Counted from the stretch's first letter, positions 1 through 8,047 are shown. The stretch is 41,517 bases of DNA from Candidatus Anaerobiospirillum pullicola (GCA_018884035.1 JAHLFE010000107.1:1-41517); one strand, 5' to 3'. Numbers and translations: made by a program. The notes: a model not told the origin generated them from the sequence alone.

Positions 1-2
1 TC

Positions 3-101
3 TGCTTTTCCTTTGCTGCTGGTGCTGCTTATTTCGTCTACAAAACTGATTTAAGTGTCTATGAGAAAGATTTTCCCAAAGACAAGCAGAAGCAGAAGTA
101 G
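3..101 (+). CDS. C-terminal fragment of an unknown protein
   Basis: An open frame runs in from the left edge and stops at TAG (99-101), giving about 32 residues. It contains a small hydrophobic stretch (FAAGAAYFVYK) followed by a lysine/glutamine-rich tail ending KDKQKQK. This would fit the end of a small membrane protein with a charged cytoplasmic tail. Nothing identifies a family. A perfect hairpin follows the stop immediately, which supports a genuine 3' end. The rest of the gene lies outside the window. Confidence 0.4.
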   Translation, partial: CFSFAAGAAYFVYKTDLSVYEKDFPKDKQKQK

Positions 102-106
102 CAGGC

Positions 107-125
107 TGCTGTGCTAAGCACAGCA
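107..125 (+). terminator. Hairpin after the left-edge gene
   Basis: TGCTGTGC (107-114) and GCACAGCA (118-125) form a perfect 8-bp stem with a TAA loop, five bases after the stop at 101. No T-tract follows, so it may be a transcript-end stabiliser rather than a full intrinsic terminator. A second, longer imperfect inverted repeat (127-141 with 181-198) follows and ends at the uvrC stop codon. It may serve the two convergent genes. Confidence 0.35.
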
Positions 126-193
126 CCTTAGGATAGCGACAGTGCTGGTCGTATCATCTTGATGGGTGGGCTTAGCCTCGTGTCGCTGCTGTC

Positions 194-3166
194 CTAAGCG
201 CCATGCAGCTCAACGTAAATCTTCTCCGCCAGCTCCTGACTAATACCAGGCACCTTAGCCAGCTCCTCTACTGAGGCATTTTTGACCTCTTGGATACCAC
301 CCAAGTGCTGCAACAAAGCCTGCCGCCGCTTTGGCCCCACGCCAGCAATCGACTCCAGAGTCGAGGTGCGACGCGCCTTAGCCCGTCGATTCCTATGCCC
401 CGTAATCGCAAAGCGGTGCGACTCGTCACGAATATGCAGCACTAGCTGTAAAGCCGGATCGCCTAAGCCTAAATGCAAGCGCTCGTGAGTAAAGCCCCGA
501 ATTAAGGTCTCTAAACCCTCCTTACGGCCCTCCCCCTTGGCCACCGCCACAATCGTCGGCATCGGGGTCTGCGCCTGCGCAAAAGCAGCAGTAAGCACTT
601 CCTCCGCCTGCTTTAATTGCCCAGGGCCACCATCAATAAAGATCAGCTCCGGCACCTCACCACTGTCAGGATCACGGAAACGGCGTGTGAGCACCTGATG
701 CATGGCCGCAAAGTCATCACCCTTGGTGATGCCCTCAATGTTGTAACGCCGATAGCGCGTGGTATCAGGCCCCTCACGATTAAAGACCACACAAGAGCCT
801 ACCGTGAGCTCACCTAAGGTGTGCGAGATGTCATAGCACTCCATGCGCGTGACCCCAGAGATGCCTAAGAGCTTCTCTAAGGACGTAATGCGCTGCTGCG
901 CTGTCTGCACCGAGCTTAAGCGTGACTGTAACGCCACTTGCGCATTGGTCATGGCCAATTGCACAAAACGCCGCTTAGCACCGCGCGTCCCGCGCACAAA
1001 GCGCACACTCTTGCCAAAGCTCTCCTTAATAGCAGCCTTAAGTACCGCCAGCGCATCATTAATGGTAGCGCTGGCCGCGCTCATGGAATCATCCGGCGTC
1101 ACTGCTCCAGCAGTCTCAGCAAAGGCCGCAACAGCCTCCCCCACCACAGGTGCGTTCACCGCGCTTGCACTCACCGTAGCATCCGCAGCAAGCGCAGACG
1201 AAGCCTCAGTACTCTGTGCTGTAACAGCGCCCGCCCCTGTAGCCTCGCTCGCCTCTGCTGTAGCTGTATCTGTAGCAAGCGTAGGCTGCGCCCACTCCTC
1301 ATCCATATTCAGCTTAGCATTAGCGTCCTGCTCCGCACTCTTATCTTGTGCGGCCTTTACGGCCGCTACCACCTCAGAGGCCAGCGCAATTCTGCTCTCT
1401 GCATCAACTGGTAAGGCGCCCACGCCACTAGGGTCACCCGCTGCGCTCTCAGCAAAGGACTGCGCTTTACGATGCTGCGAGCGCCGCTTATGCGTGACGT
1501 GTAAATCAGGTGGGGTAAGTGCTGGTCTCTCCTGCGCCCTAGCCTCACCTAAGGACATGTCAGCCACAGTAGCAGCTGCCGTGGCAGCAGTGGTGAAAGC
1601 AGCGGCATTAGCAGTAACAGCTGCTGCGGTTTCGTCTTTGGTATCTGCTACCGGTGCGACGTCCTCGCTGCTGCTTGCTGCCTCAGCTGAAAGCGGTTCA
1701 CTCTCCTCAGACAGAGGTGCACGCTCCACGCGACTCTCACTTACCATGGCATTGAGGGCCGAAATATCGAGCACCACCTCATCAGGCATTAAAGCCGCGT
1801 GATGCTCATTGAGATAAAACTGACTTAAGAAAGAGAGCAGCAAATCGACAGTGGAGCCAAAGGTATCACCCATAGCGCTACCAGCAGCACTGCTAGCAGC
1901 GTCGTGAGCATTGCGGCCAGTATTGGCAGCTTCATCCGGCGCTGTCGTTTCATTACTCTGGGCAGCGGTCTTAGCATCAACCTCTACCTCTGCTTCTGTC
2001 CCAGCCTTACTCTCAGCCACCATCTCCGCGTCAGTGCCCGCCTCACTTTCTGTTGCCAGTGCCGAGGCTACCGCAGCGGCAGCTGTATGCTGCGGGAAAA
2101 ACGAGCGCGTACCAAAGATGCGCCCATTACGAATAAAGAGCACATGCACGCAGCTCACTCCCTGTGCTACAGCAAAACCAATGACGTCCACAGGGTAATC
2201 TAAATCCGAGACAATGCTGTTGCTCTCCTGCACACGGCGCAAAGCAGTAAGCTGGTCACGCATGCGGGCCGCCTGCTCAAACTCCATGTTTTGCGCATAC
2301 TGCTCCATCTTCGCCACCATGGATTGCAGCAGCTCTTGATTATGGCCCTGTAAAAAGAGGCGTAAGAGGTCAACTTGCTCGTGGTAGTGCTGAACCTGCT
2401 CCGCAGACAGCGGTACACATGGCGCTAAGCACTTACCCATTTGCGCCATTAAGCACGGCCGTGAGCGATGGGCAAAAACCTGATCGGCACATTGGCGGAT
2501 AGGAAAAATCTTTTGCAGCAGGCGTAAGCTGTCTTTAACCGCTGTCGCATCAGGGAAGGGGCCAAAGTACTCACCCTTTTGCCGCCGTGGGCCACGGTGA
2601 TAGTAAATACCAGGAAAGTCCTGCTTGGAGGTCAGTAAGAGGTAAGGGTAGGACTTATCATCACGCAGCAGGATGTTGTAACGCGGCTGGTACTTTTTGA
2701 TGAGCTCATTTTCTAGAATGAGCGCCTCACTCTCCGAAAAGGTCACCGTAAACTCAATCTTGCGGATATGCGAGACGAGCGCACGGGTCTTGAGGCTGTG
2801 ATCGCGCTGCATAAAGTACGAGCTTAAGCGGCGCTTAAGGTCTTTGGCCTTACCGACGTAGATCACCTCATCGCGAGCGCCATACATGCGATAGCAGCCA
2901 GGACGATTAGGTACCGTCTTTAAAAAAGCCTTAGCCTCAAAAGGCTCGTCAGGTGCAGTAGTAGTAGCTGCTGTGTTATCTTCAGCAAGTTCAGCACTCT
3001 TCTGTGTTGCCTCCTCTGCTGGTACAGCCTTTTTGGGCTCTGGCAGCAGGCCTAAAGCAATATGCTGCTGCAGCTGTTGGGCTTCGTCTTGAGCAGCGAC
3101 AGCGGCAAAGGGATCGACAAAGTGTGAGCCGGAAGCATTGGATTGAGGCTTAGTTTTCTTTGGCAT
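194..3166 (-). CDS. uvrC: UvrC, excinuclease ABC subunit C, with giant insertions
   Basis: UvrC makes both incisions flanking a UvrB-bound DNA lesion in nucleotide excision repair. Visible parts: an N-terminal extension of about 80 residues; GIY-YIG nuclease at about 81-160 (PGCYRMYG, VIYVGKAKDLKRR); a UVR UvrB-binding segment at about 284-318; the RNase H-like C-terminal nuclease with D779 (CYDISH), D817/818 (GDDF), D845 (FIDGG) and H917 (DESHRF), matching the known catalytic residues; and a tandem helix-hairpin-helix at about 935-990. The family is usually about 600 residues; this one is 990. The excess is the N-terminal extension plus two Ala/Glu/Thr/Ser-rich insertions at about 361-436 and 470-715, both in the linker between the nuclease halves. 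Conserved blocks are in frame throughout, so this is an expanded protein, not a fusion of errors. No clear Shine-Dalgarno sequence precedes the start. Confidence 0.95.
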   Translation of the reverse strand: MPKKTKPQSNASGSHFVDPFAAVAAQDEAQQLQQHIALGLLPEPKKAVPAEEATQKSAELAEDNTAATTTAPDEPFEAKAFLKTVPNRPGCYRMYGARDEVIYVGKAKDLKRRLSSYFMQRDHSLKTRALVSHIRKIEFTVTFSESEALILENELIKKYQPRYNILLRDDKSYPYLLLTSKQDFPGIYYHRGPRRQKGEYFGPFPDATAVKDSLRLLQKIFPIRQCADQVFAHRSRPCLMAQMGKCLAPCVPLSAEQVQHYHEQVDLLRLFLQGHNQELLQSMVAKMEQYAQNMEFEQAARMRDQLTALRRVQESNSIVSDLDYPVDVIGFAVAQGVSCVHVLFIRNGRIFGTRSFFPQHTAAAAVASALATESEAGTDAEMVAESKAGTEAEVEVDAKTAAQSNETTAPDEAANTGRNAHDAASSAAGSAMGDTFGSTVDLLLSFLSQFYLNEHHAALMPDEVVLDISALNAMVSESRVERAPLSEESEPLSAEAASSSEDVAPVADTKDETAAAVTANAAAFTTAATAAATVADMSLGEARAQERPALTPPDLHVTHKRRSQHRKAQSFAESAAGDPSGVGALPVDAESRIALASEVVAAVKAAQDKSAEQDANAKLNMDEEWAQPTLATDTATAEASEATGAGAVTAQSTEASSALAADATVSASAVNAPVVGEAVAAFAETAGAVTPDDSMSAASATINDALAVLKAAIKESFGKSVRFVRGTRGAKRRFVQLAMTNAQVALQSRLSSVQTAQQRITSLEKLLGISGVTRMECYDISHTLGELTVGSCVVFNREGPDTTRYRRYNIEGITKGDDFAAMHQVLTRRFRDPDSGEVPELIFIDGGPGQLKQAEEVLTAAFAQAQTPMPTIVAVAKGEGRKEGLETLIRGFTHERLHLGLGDPALQLVLHIRDESHRFAITGHRNRRAKARRTSTLESIAGVGPKRRQALLQHLGGIQEVKNASVEELAKVPGISQELAEKIYVELHGA

Positions 3167-3611
3167 CGGACGCTGTAGGACAAAGGTGTAAACAGGACTA
3201 AGACCGAGGCAGCCTTATGGTCACCTCAAAGGTAAGCGATGAAGGGTACTGGCCGGAGCTAACAGCGCGCAGGATGTGCGCTCTTAAGGAGCTTTATCAG
3301 GGATGATAGCGGCGTGTCTTCAGTGTTAGCGTGCTGCCAGCGCAGCATGGTCAGGTAATGAGAGCGCCCCACCTTGCTGAAGGTAAAACTACAGTCCTTG
3401 GCAGCTGCTTTAGCGGACAATCGCCTCAAATGACTGACGTCGAGGCGTTGCGGCTGTTTTTTCCCACATCGCTAAGGTAATGTGGAGGCTATCGTTTAGA
3501 TAGCGCAAAGCAGAAACAGCTTATTTATCAGGAAAAACAAATGCGTGCCAACTGCCCGATGTCAGTAATGACGGCACAGCACCTCTTCTCAGGATACTCT
3601 ATGCCAGTTCT
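3167..3611. other. Gene-free stretch upstream of uvrC
   Basis: No credible gene. Short open frames on both strands in the 3528-3747 area are mutual shadows with no family features. The stretch should hold the uvrC promoter (minus strand), but I could not pick out convincing -35/-10 boxes. Confidence 0.4.
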
Positions 3612-3659
3612 AAAAACGCTAAAGCCCCACTCCCTGCTAACGCAAAGAATGAGGCTTTT
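3612..3659 (-). terminator. Probable intrinsic terminator downstream of metQ
   Basis: On the minus strand, AAAGCCTCATTC (3659-3648) and GAGTGGGGCTTT (3632-3621) pair over 12 bp, using two G-U pairs. GCGTTTTTAG follows at once. On the plus strand the G-U positions become C-A mismatches, so the structure favours minus-strand transcription, that is, from metQ about 150 bases upstream. Confidence 0.45.
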
Positions 3660-3812
3660 TCTCTTCAGGCGTGGCGTGTTGTTGGGTGAGCTTTGTCCAC
3701 TAGGATTTGAGGGGAGCACAGCAGATAGCCGCTACTGTGCCAAATAAAGAAGACAAAGCACACTGCACTACGTCGCAATAGTGCTTGTTACCCCACGCTG
3801 CGCAGAGCTAAC

Positions 3813-4616
3813 TTACTTAGCACCGCCAACTGGCACAATCGCGCCCTTGTAGTTCTCGCGAATGAACTCAGCGGTATCCTCAGAGGTTAAAGCCTCGGAC
3901 AGCTTCTTCATGTCCTCGCTCTGAGCGCTCTTGCTGTTAGCCACTAAGATGTTGACGTAAGGGGAGTCAGCACCCTCGATGAACAGCGCGTCGTTTAATG
4001 GATTTAAGCCCGCTGGCATAGCAAAGTTGGTGTTGATCACCGCCACGTCGAGGTCATCTAAGGCACGTGGTAACTGGGCAGCCTCTAACTCACGGAACTC
4101 TAAGTTCTTTGGATTCTCGGTGATGTCCAGTAAGGTGGTAGTCACATCATCAGGGTTAGCCACCTTGATTAAACCAGCATTCACTAAAAGCAGTAAAGCA
4201 CGGCCGCCATTGGTTGGGTCGTTAGGGATACCCACTAAGGCACCATCCTTTAACTCCTTTAAGTCCTTAATCTTGTTGGAGTAGACGGCCATTGGCTCAA
4301 TGTGCACACTGCACACTGGCACTAAGTCCACCCCGTGATCCTTCACAAAGACGTCGAGGTATGGGCGGTGCTGGAAGAAGTTACCCTCTAACTCGCCATC
4401 ATCAGTGGCTAAGTTAGGCTGGACGTAGTCGTTAAACTCCACAACCTCGAGCTCAACACCCTGCTGGGCTAAAGCTGGCTTGACGTGCTCTAAGATCTCA
4501 GCGTGTGGTACTGGGGTGGCACCAATCTTTAAGGTACCAGCATTAGCAGCACTGGCAAAGGTAGCACTGGCAAAAGCGGCGGCCACAGTTAAGGCTAAAA
4601 CAGAAAGTTTTTTCAT
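3813..4616 (-). CDS. metQ: MetQ/NlpA-family methionine-binding protein, apparently not lipidated
   Basis: This is the periplasmic substrate-binding component of a MetNIQ-type D/L-methionine ABC importer. Family landmarks: LKIGATPVPHAEILE at the mature N-terminus, YVQPNLA, the NFFQHRPYLD block, VGIPNDPTNGGRALLLL, and the VINTNFAMPAGLNP ligand-site region. The first ATG (4616) gives 267 residues; an in-frame TTG one codon earlier is less likely. The signal peptide (MKKLSVLALTVAAAFASATFASA, split here as n-region KK, hydrophobic core and A-x-A) contains no cysteine. The usual lipobox is therefore missing, and a soluble periplasmic protein is predicted. It is transcribed alone, with its own promoter and terminator; metN and metI lie about 33 kb away. 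Other NlpA-family ligands are possible. Confidence 0.88.
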   Translation of the reverse strand: MKKLSVLALTVAAAFASATFASAANAGTLKIGATPVPHAEILEHVKPALAQQGVELEVVEFNDYVQPNLATDDGELEGNFFQHRPYLDVFVKDHGVDLVPVCSVHIEPMAVYSNKIKDLKELKDGALVGIPNDPTNGGRALLLLVNAGLIKVANPDDVTTTLLDITENPKNLEFRELEAAQLPRALDDLDVAVINTNFAMPAGLNPLNDALFIEGADSPYVNILVANSKSAQSEDMKKLSEALTSEDTAEFIRENYKGAIVPVGGAK

Positions 4617-4623
4617 CAAAAAT

Positions 4624-4640
4624 CAGCGCTCAGGGCGCTG
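4624..4640 (-). promoter_or_regulatory. Hairpin in the metQ 5' UTR
   Basis: CAGCGC (4624-4629) and GCGCTG (4635-4640) form a perfect 6-bp stem, 7 bases upstream of the metQ ATG. No good Shine-Dalgarno sequence is visible between the stem and the start. The GAGGGG just 5' of the stem could be brought close to the start codon by the fold. The role is inferred. Confidence 0.35.
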
Positions 4641-4681
4641 CCCCTCAAAAATAGAAAGGCAGTAAAAACTGCAATGCGCTC

Positions 4682-4710
4682 ACTATAGCACCCATACGCA
4701 TAGTACTCAA
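4682..4710 (-). promoter_or_regulatory. sigma70-type promoter for metQ
   Basis: On the minus strand, -35 TTGAGT (4710-4705) and -10 TATAGT (4687-4682) are separated by exactly 17 bases. Transcription would start near 4675, giving a UTR of about 60 bases before the metQ ATG. Confidence 0.65.
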
Positions 4711-4865
4711 GATTCTTAACGTATACACTCTGATGACAAATTCTCATTTACCACGCAGCTTGATGCGCTCAGAGACAACTTAATACGCTGATGTTTATCT
4801 GCTTATCCTTGTTAGCACCGCTTGATAGTAAATGTGCACGCTACCGCGGTCATGATGTACTAAAG

Positions 4866-4914
4866 CTGCAGACGTCCGACATCTACATAGAGTATGCGTA
4901 TCTACACAGAGTAT
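4866..4914. promoter_or_regulatory. Candidate operator region upstream of metQ
   Basis: CTGCAGACGTCCGA (4866-4879) resembles CTGCACGTCCGA at 38576-38587 upstream of metN, in the same orientation. Immediately beside it is a 15-bp direct repeat with one mismatch (ATCTACATAGAGTAT 4881-4895; ATCTACACAGAGTAT 4900-4914), period 19. AGACGTCC looks like one MetJ box (AGACGTCT), but an 8-bp tandem array is not visible, so the MetJ assignment is only a suggestion. Confidence 0.35.
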
Positions 4915-4950
4915 TAGCAGCAACACCGTAGCCTCAAAAGGAGCAAACAG

Positions 4951-5196
4951 ATGCGAATGCGACCATATCTGCAACTGCAAAACAACAGTCCACCTAGACC
5001 AGCGCTACCTGAAGAGCCCTTTCCCCTACTACCGGCCACAGACGCAACACCTACCACCACCGGCACAGAAGATAACTACCATCTAAAGAAAGGCACAGTG
5101 CAAAAAAGCACAGGACAACATGACAAGGAGCAAGCAGCTCTCACCTCTGTCGACAACAAATGTTTTTTGACGCATCTTCCCCTCAAGAGCGCCTGA
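4951..5196 (+). CDS. Small proline/threonine-rich ORF with candidate -1 slip site
   Basis: The ATG at 4951 is preceded by AAGGAG at 8-base spacing. The 81-residue product starts MRMRPYLQLQNNSPPRP and is proline- and threonine-rich; no family is recognised. At 5163-5169 the frame reads T TTT TTG. A -1 shift there would continue for another 57 codons (FDASSPQERLIASQDT... to TAG at 5337-5339), giving about 129 residues. The composition recalls the two low-complexity proteins at 33698 and 35405. It could equally be a decayed gene or a chance ORF with a good ribosome-binding site. Confidence 0.3.
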   Translation: MRMRPYLQLQNNSPPRPALPEEPFPLLPATDATPTTTGTEDNYHLKKGTVQKSTGQHDKEQAALTSVDNKCFLTHLPLKSA

Positions 5197-5485
5197 TAGC
5201 ATCACAGGATACCATTAGCGCCAGCAAAGCAGCTGCCGCACGCTTACATGCTGTGGCCACAAGCCCCGCATTACTATCAGCGTTGGCAAGGAGCTTCTCA
5301 AGCTTCGCCCTCTTCAGGCGACAAGTGCAACTACACTAGCCATACGCCCCACTATGAGTGATAGTCTCCTCCTGTGGTTAGCTGTCATAACTAGAGCAAT
5401 TTGCGTAATAATGTACAACAGGAACCTCTAGTGCTATCATAACAGTAGAGCAAAGTCAATACTATGCTAGTTGCTGGAGGCGCCT

Positions 5486-5890
5486 ATGAAACCACTGCCA
5501 TATGAGGTCAAACTCAGGATAGCTAAGGCTATCCAAGCACAGGAGTTACCACGGCCTGATATAGCCAAGGCTTTCAGCTGTTCAATTGACACTGTCAACG
5601 CTATCGCATCCCGCTTAAAGCGTGGGATATCGCTTGAGCCCAAGCTACATCTCCGTGGTCGGAAACGGAAGCTTGATGATGAGGCAGAAAAAGCTGTCAT
5701 CAAGTACTACAGCGATCATCCTGACGCAACCTTATCGGAAGGCATTAACGCATTAGGACTTAAAGTAAGCGTAGCAACCTTATGTAGGTGCTTACATCGC
5801 AACAAGTTCTCTTACAAGAAGAAGAGCGTTTATGCACCGAAAGGAGCAGGCCAAACATCACCGAGCAACGCCAACAATGGCAAAAGGTGA
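5486..5890 (+). CDS. IS630 transposase, N-terminal frame (orfA)
   Basis: This frame encodes the DNA-binding half of the transposase. The ATG at 5486 has GGAGG at 5476-5480, and the product is 134 residues. It begins MKPLPYEVKLRIAKAI, with a helix-turn-helix (DIAKAFSCSIDTVNAIASRLKRG) and the GRKRKLDDEAEKAVIKYY linker typical of IS630. Useful homology ends near YKKKSVYAPK, after which the frame runs out of sense and stops. The catalytic half continues in the -1 frame (next entry). Confidence 0.8.
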   Translation: MKPLPYEVKLRIAKAIQAQELPRPDIAKAFSCSIDTVNAIASRLKRGISLEPKLHLRGRKRKLDDEAEKAVIKYYSDHPDATLSEGINALGLKVSVATLCRCLHRNKFSYKKKSVYAPKGAGQTSPSNANNGKR

Positions 5891-6420
5891 TACAAATTGT
5901 TCCCCCTGCGACCATGTGGTTCTTGGATGAAAGCGCTACTAACCTCAACATGACTCGCCGTTATGCTTGGGGTAAAACACATGACCGCGTTTTCGACGCT
6001 GTACCAGTTAATACTCCTATATCAAGGACAGTCCTTGCTGCTTTCACAGTTGATGGACGAGTGGTTTCAGTGAATTATCAAGGTGGAACAACCTCGCAAA
6101 GACTCTTTGACTTCTTATACTATCACTTGCTTCCTGCAATGAATCCTGAAGAGGTACTGGTGATGGACAATCATGCTGCCCATCATTCGCGCCTCGTTAC
6201 TAACTTGCTAAATAACAAGCGAGTTAGGTCGAAGTATCTGCCTTCTTATAGCCCAGACTTGAACCCTATCGAAAAAATGTGGTCCAAGATGAAAGCTATC
6301 ATTCGTGGCTTAAAACCACGAGACGGCAGCGGGCTTCAGGCAGCCATACAAAAGGCCCTTGCAGCAGTCAGGGTTAGTGATTGTGTTGGTTGGTTCCGTT
6401 CTTGTGGTTTGCCGTTGTAG
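5788..6420 (+). CDS. IS630 transposase, catalytic frame (orfB)
   Basis: This frame encodes the DDE catalytic half. The triad is visible: D in WFLDESATNLNM, D in VLVMDNHAAHHS, and E in YSPDLNPIEKMWSKMK. It overlaps orfA in the -1 frame; real homology probably begins near ERSRPNITEQRQQW (about 5850). No canonical X XXY YYZ slip site lies in the overlap: the candidate CCG AAA GG does not re-pair well. Either an unusual recoding site or a one-base mutation separates the halves. If it is a mutation, this copy is inactive. Confidence 0.8.
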   Translation: MLTSQQVLLQEEERLCTERSRPNITEQRQQWQKVIQIVPPATMWFLDESATNLNMTRRYAWGKTHDRVFDAVPVNTPISRTVLAAFTVDGRVVSVNYQGGTTSQRLFDFLYYHLLPAMNPEEVLVMDNHAAHHSRLVTNLLNNKRVRSKYLPSYSPDLNPIEKMWSKMKAIIRGLKPRDGSGLQAAIQKALAAVRVSDCVGWFRSCGLPL

Positions 6421-6521
6421 TGATTAACGCAAATTGCTCTAGGAGGACGCACTGCAGAGGTGGGATCTCACACTGATTGCAGCGCAGTTTCTGCGCAACA
6501 GACACCACATCTACCTGCATC

Positions 6522-7484
6522 CTACTCAGCTTTCCCTGTGCTCTTGCTGCCGCCTAAGTTTCCCGCGCCCACAGAACTACTCGCTTCTGGCACCACCTCA
6601 GTGCGCGTAGAGAACACGCTCTCACTCTCACTGGCCACCGGAATAGCAGGCCCCTGATAAGGCAGCGCATGCTGCCGCCGCTGGTAAGGAGCCGTATGGG
6701 CCACTACTTTACTCTTCATTTGCCCAATAAAATCCGCAATCGAGAGGGTGTACGCCACCTCCACTTCCGCACCCTTAATCACCAAAAACTCGCTTAAGCC
6801 ATACTCGCCATGGGCATTGCCCCAGTCGTAGGTATAGCCAATACGTGTCCATGGGTAACTGTCACCAGAGAAGTACGAAGAAATGATGTTGCCGTTAAAC
6901 CAATCATGATAGCGCGGGTCGTGATTGGCGTAGGCATCAGCAAAGCTGCGGCTCATCTTTGAGCTGTAGATGTCTGTACTATACGCCGGACGAATGATGT
7001 CAGCGGTATGTACCCACAGGGCCGAGACGTGAGTGCTCTTTCGTGACATGGGCATGCCCAAAAGCTGGTTAAAGCGCACAGGCCAATCATAAAGCGAAAT
7101 GGACATACCATGATCGCGCAGCCACGCCATAAACTCCTTATCGGTAAAAGTCCAAGTAGAGCGCTGCAGCGGGGCACTCTCATGTGGAACAAAGACCTGT
7201 GGCACACTATGTACGGTCAACAGCAAGACGCGACCACTGGTATCGTAGGTCACAAAAGGCTCGCCTTGTTTTAGTGACACTAATGGCTGGATTTCATTGT
7301 CCTCAATAGTTAGGCTGTCTTCGACCGCATCTTGGTAGTGCATAGTAGGAGCAATATAGTCAGAGTATACGCTGTGGGAGAAGCGGAGGCAGCCTGTGAG
7401 TAGGCTCAATCCACAGCACGCCAGTAACAGCAAAGTGGCATGCATACGGTGTAAGATGTGATATCCCCCGCACAAAGACCTCAT
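6522..7484 (-). CDS. Unknown lipoprotein, about 320 residues
   Basis: I do not recognise the family. The ATG at 7484 is preceded by GAGGAGAGG at good spacing; a TTG further upstream lies 5' of this ribosome site and is less likely. The N-terminus is a lipoprotein signal with lipobox LLTG-C (LLLLACCGLSLLTGC). The mature part is rich in Trp and Tyr (WTFTDKEFMAWLRDHG, YHDWFNGNIISSYFSGD, YPWTRIGYTYDWGN), suggesting a compact beta-rich domain. The tail from about residue 280 is Ser/Gly/Glu-rich and probably disordered. It lies 132 bases downstream of a second small lipoprotein gene on the same strand, possibly co-transcribed. Confidence 0.72.
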   Translation of the reverse strand: MRSLCGGYHILHRMHATLLLLACCGLSLLTGCLRFSHSVYSDYIAPTMHYQDAVEDSLTIEDNEIQPLVSLKQGEPFVTYDTSGRVLLLTVHSVPQVFVPHESAPLQRSTWTFTDKEFMAWLRDHGMSISLYDWPVRFNQLLGMPMSRKSTHVSALWVHTADIIRPAYSTDIYSSKMSRSFADAYANHDPRYHDWFNGNIISSYFSGDSYPWTRIGYTYDWGNAHGEYGLSEFLVIKGAEVEVAYTLSIADFIGQMKSKVVAHTAPYQRRQHALPYQGPAIPVASESESVFSTRTEVVPEASSSVGAGNLGGSKSTGKAE

Positions 7485-7616
7485 GATAGCAATCCTCTCC
7501 TCAAGCAAATGAGACAGCAGACAACTGTGGTAAGTAGCCTTTTTTCTCAGTCACGCGTAGGTATGCGCCGGTATTTGCTACTGCTACGCCACGTGGTGAG
7601 CGACTCTTTTCTTATA

Positions 7617-7847
7617 TTAGGCGTGGTGCTCAGCAGTGAGCGACATCTTTGCAGTAGCAGTACTGGTGGTATCCGCAGGCAAACGCACCGCACTGTTATC
7701 TGCCCACAGCGGCATCGAAAAAATCGCCATACCGCCATCATTACTGGCACGGGCTGATGTCTGACAGCCACTTAAGATCGTAGCTGCGACCAGCGCTAGC
7801 ACAGCAGCACCTGCGTCACGCCAGCTACGGCGTAGAAAAACAACCAT
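7617..7847 (-). CDS. Small unknown lipoprotein, 76 residues
   Basis: The ATG at 7847 follows TTGAGG at 5-6 bases; an in-frame GTG two codons earlier is too close to that site. The arginine-containing n-region (VFLRRSWRD) is followed by a hydrophobic core and the lipobox ATILSG-C, so export and lipidation are predicted. The mature peptide is only about 50 residues (GGMAIFSMPLWADNSAVRLP then Thr/Ser/Ala-rich). No family is recognised. It is the upstream member of a possible two-gene lipoprotein unit. Confidence 0.55.
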   Translation of the reverse strand: MVVFLRRSWRDAGAAVLALVAATILSGCQTSARASNDGGMAIFSMPLWADNSAVRLPADTTSTATAKMSLTAEHHA

Positions 7848-8047
7848 ATACACCTCAACGCAATTTCAAGATCTGGCATGAGCCCAGCACGGAGCCAACT
7901 TACAGTGAGCTCCCAACTTAGGCTGATCCACCTGCTCTTAGTAAGCAACCAGCTCACACTAAGCTTACCACCGCTACCTCCTGATCTTACTCTCAGGTGG
8001 GCAGTGCGTGCTAGAGCGTGCTAGAGCTCTTAGTGCTTTTTGTCCCC

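Larger units (their letters stand above)
5394..6439 (+). mobile_element. IS630-family insertion sequence, 1046 bp
   Basis: Terminal inverted repeats GAGCAATTTGCGTAAT (left, 5394 on) and GAGCAATTTGCGTTAAT (right, read inward from 6439) match except for one indel. Each end is flanked by TA (5392-5393 and 6440-6441), the target duplication typical of IS630/Tc1-mariner elements. Inside are two overlapping frames that together make one DDE transposase. The ends are intact, so the insertion may be fairly recent. It sits between the small ORF at 4951 and the lipoprotein genes and interrupts no recognisable gene. Confidence 0.92.

Noticed and set aside
843-1802. Long plus-strand open frame (319 codons) rich in Ala/Ser
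   Set aside because: It is the antisense of the low-complexity insertion in uvrC; the Ala/Thr/Ser bias follows from that and no domain is present.
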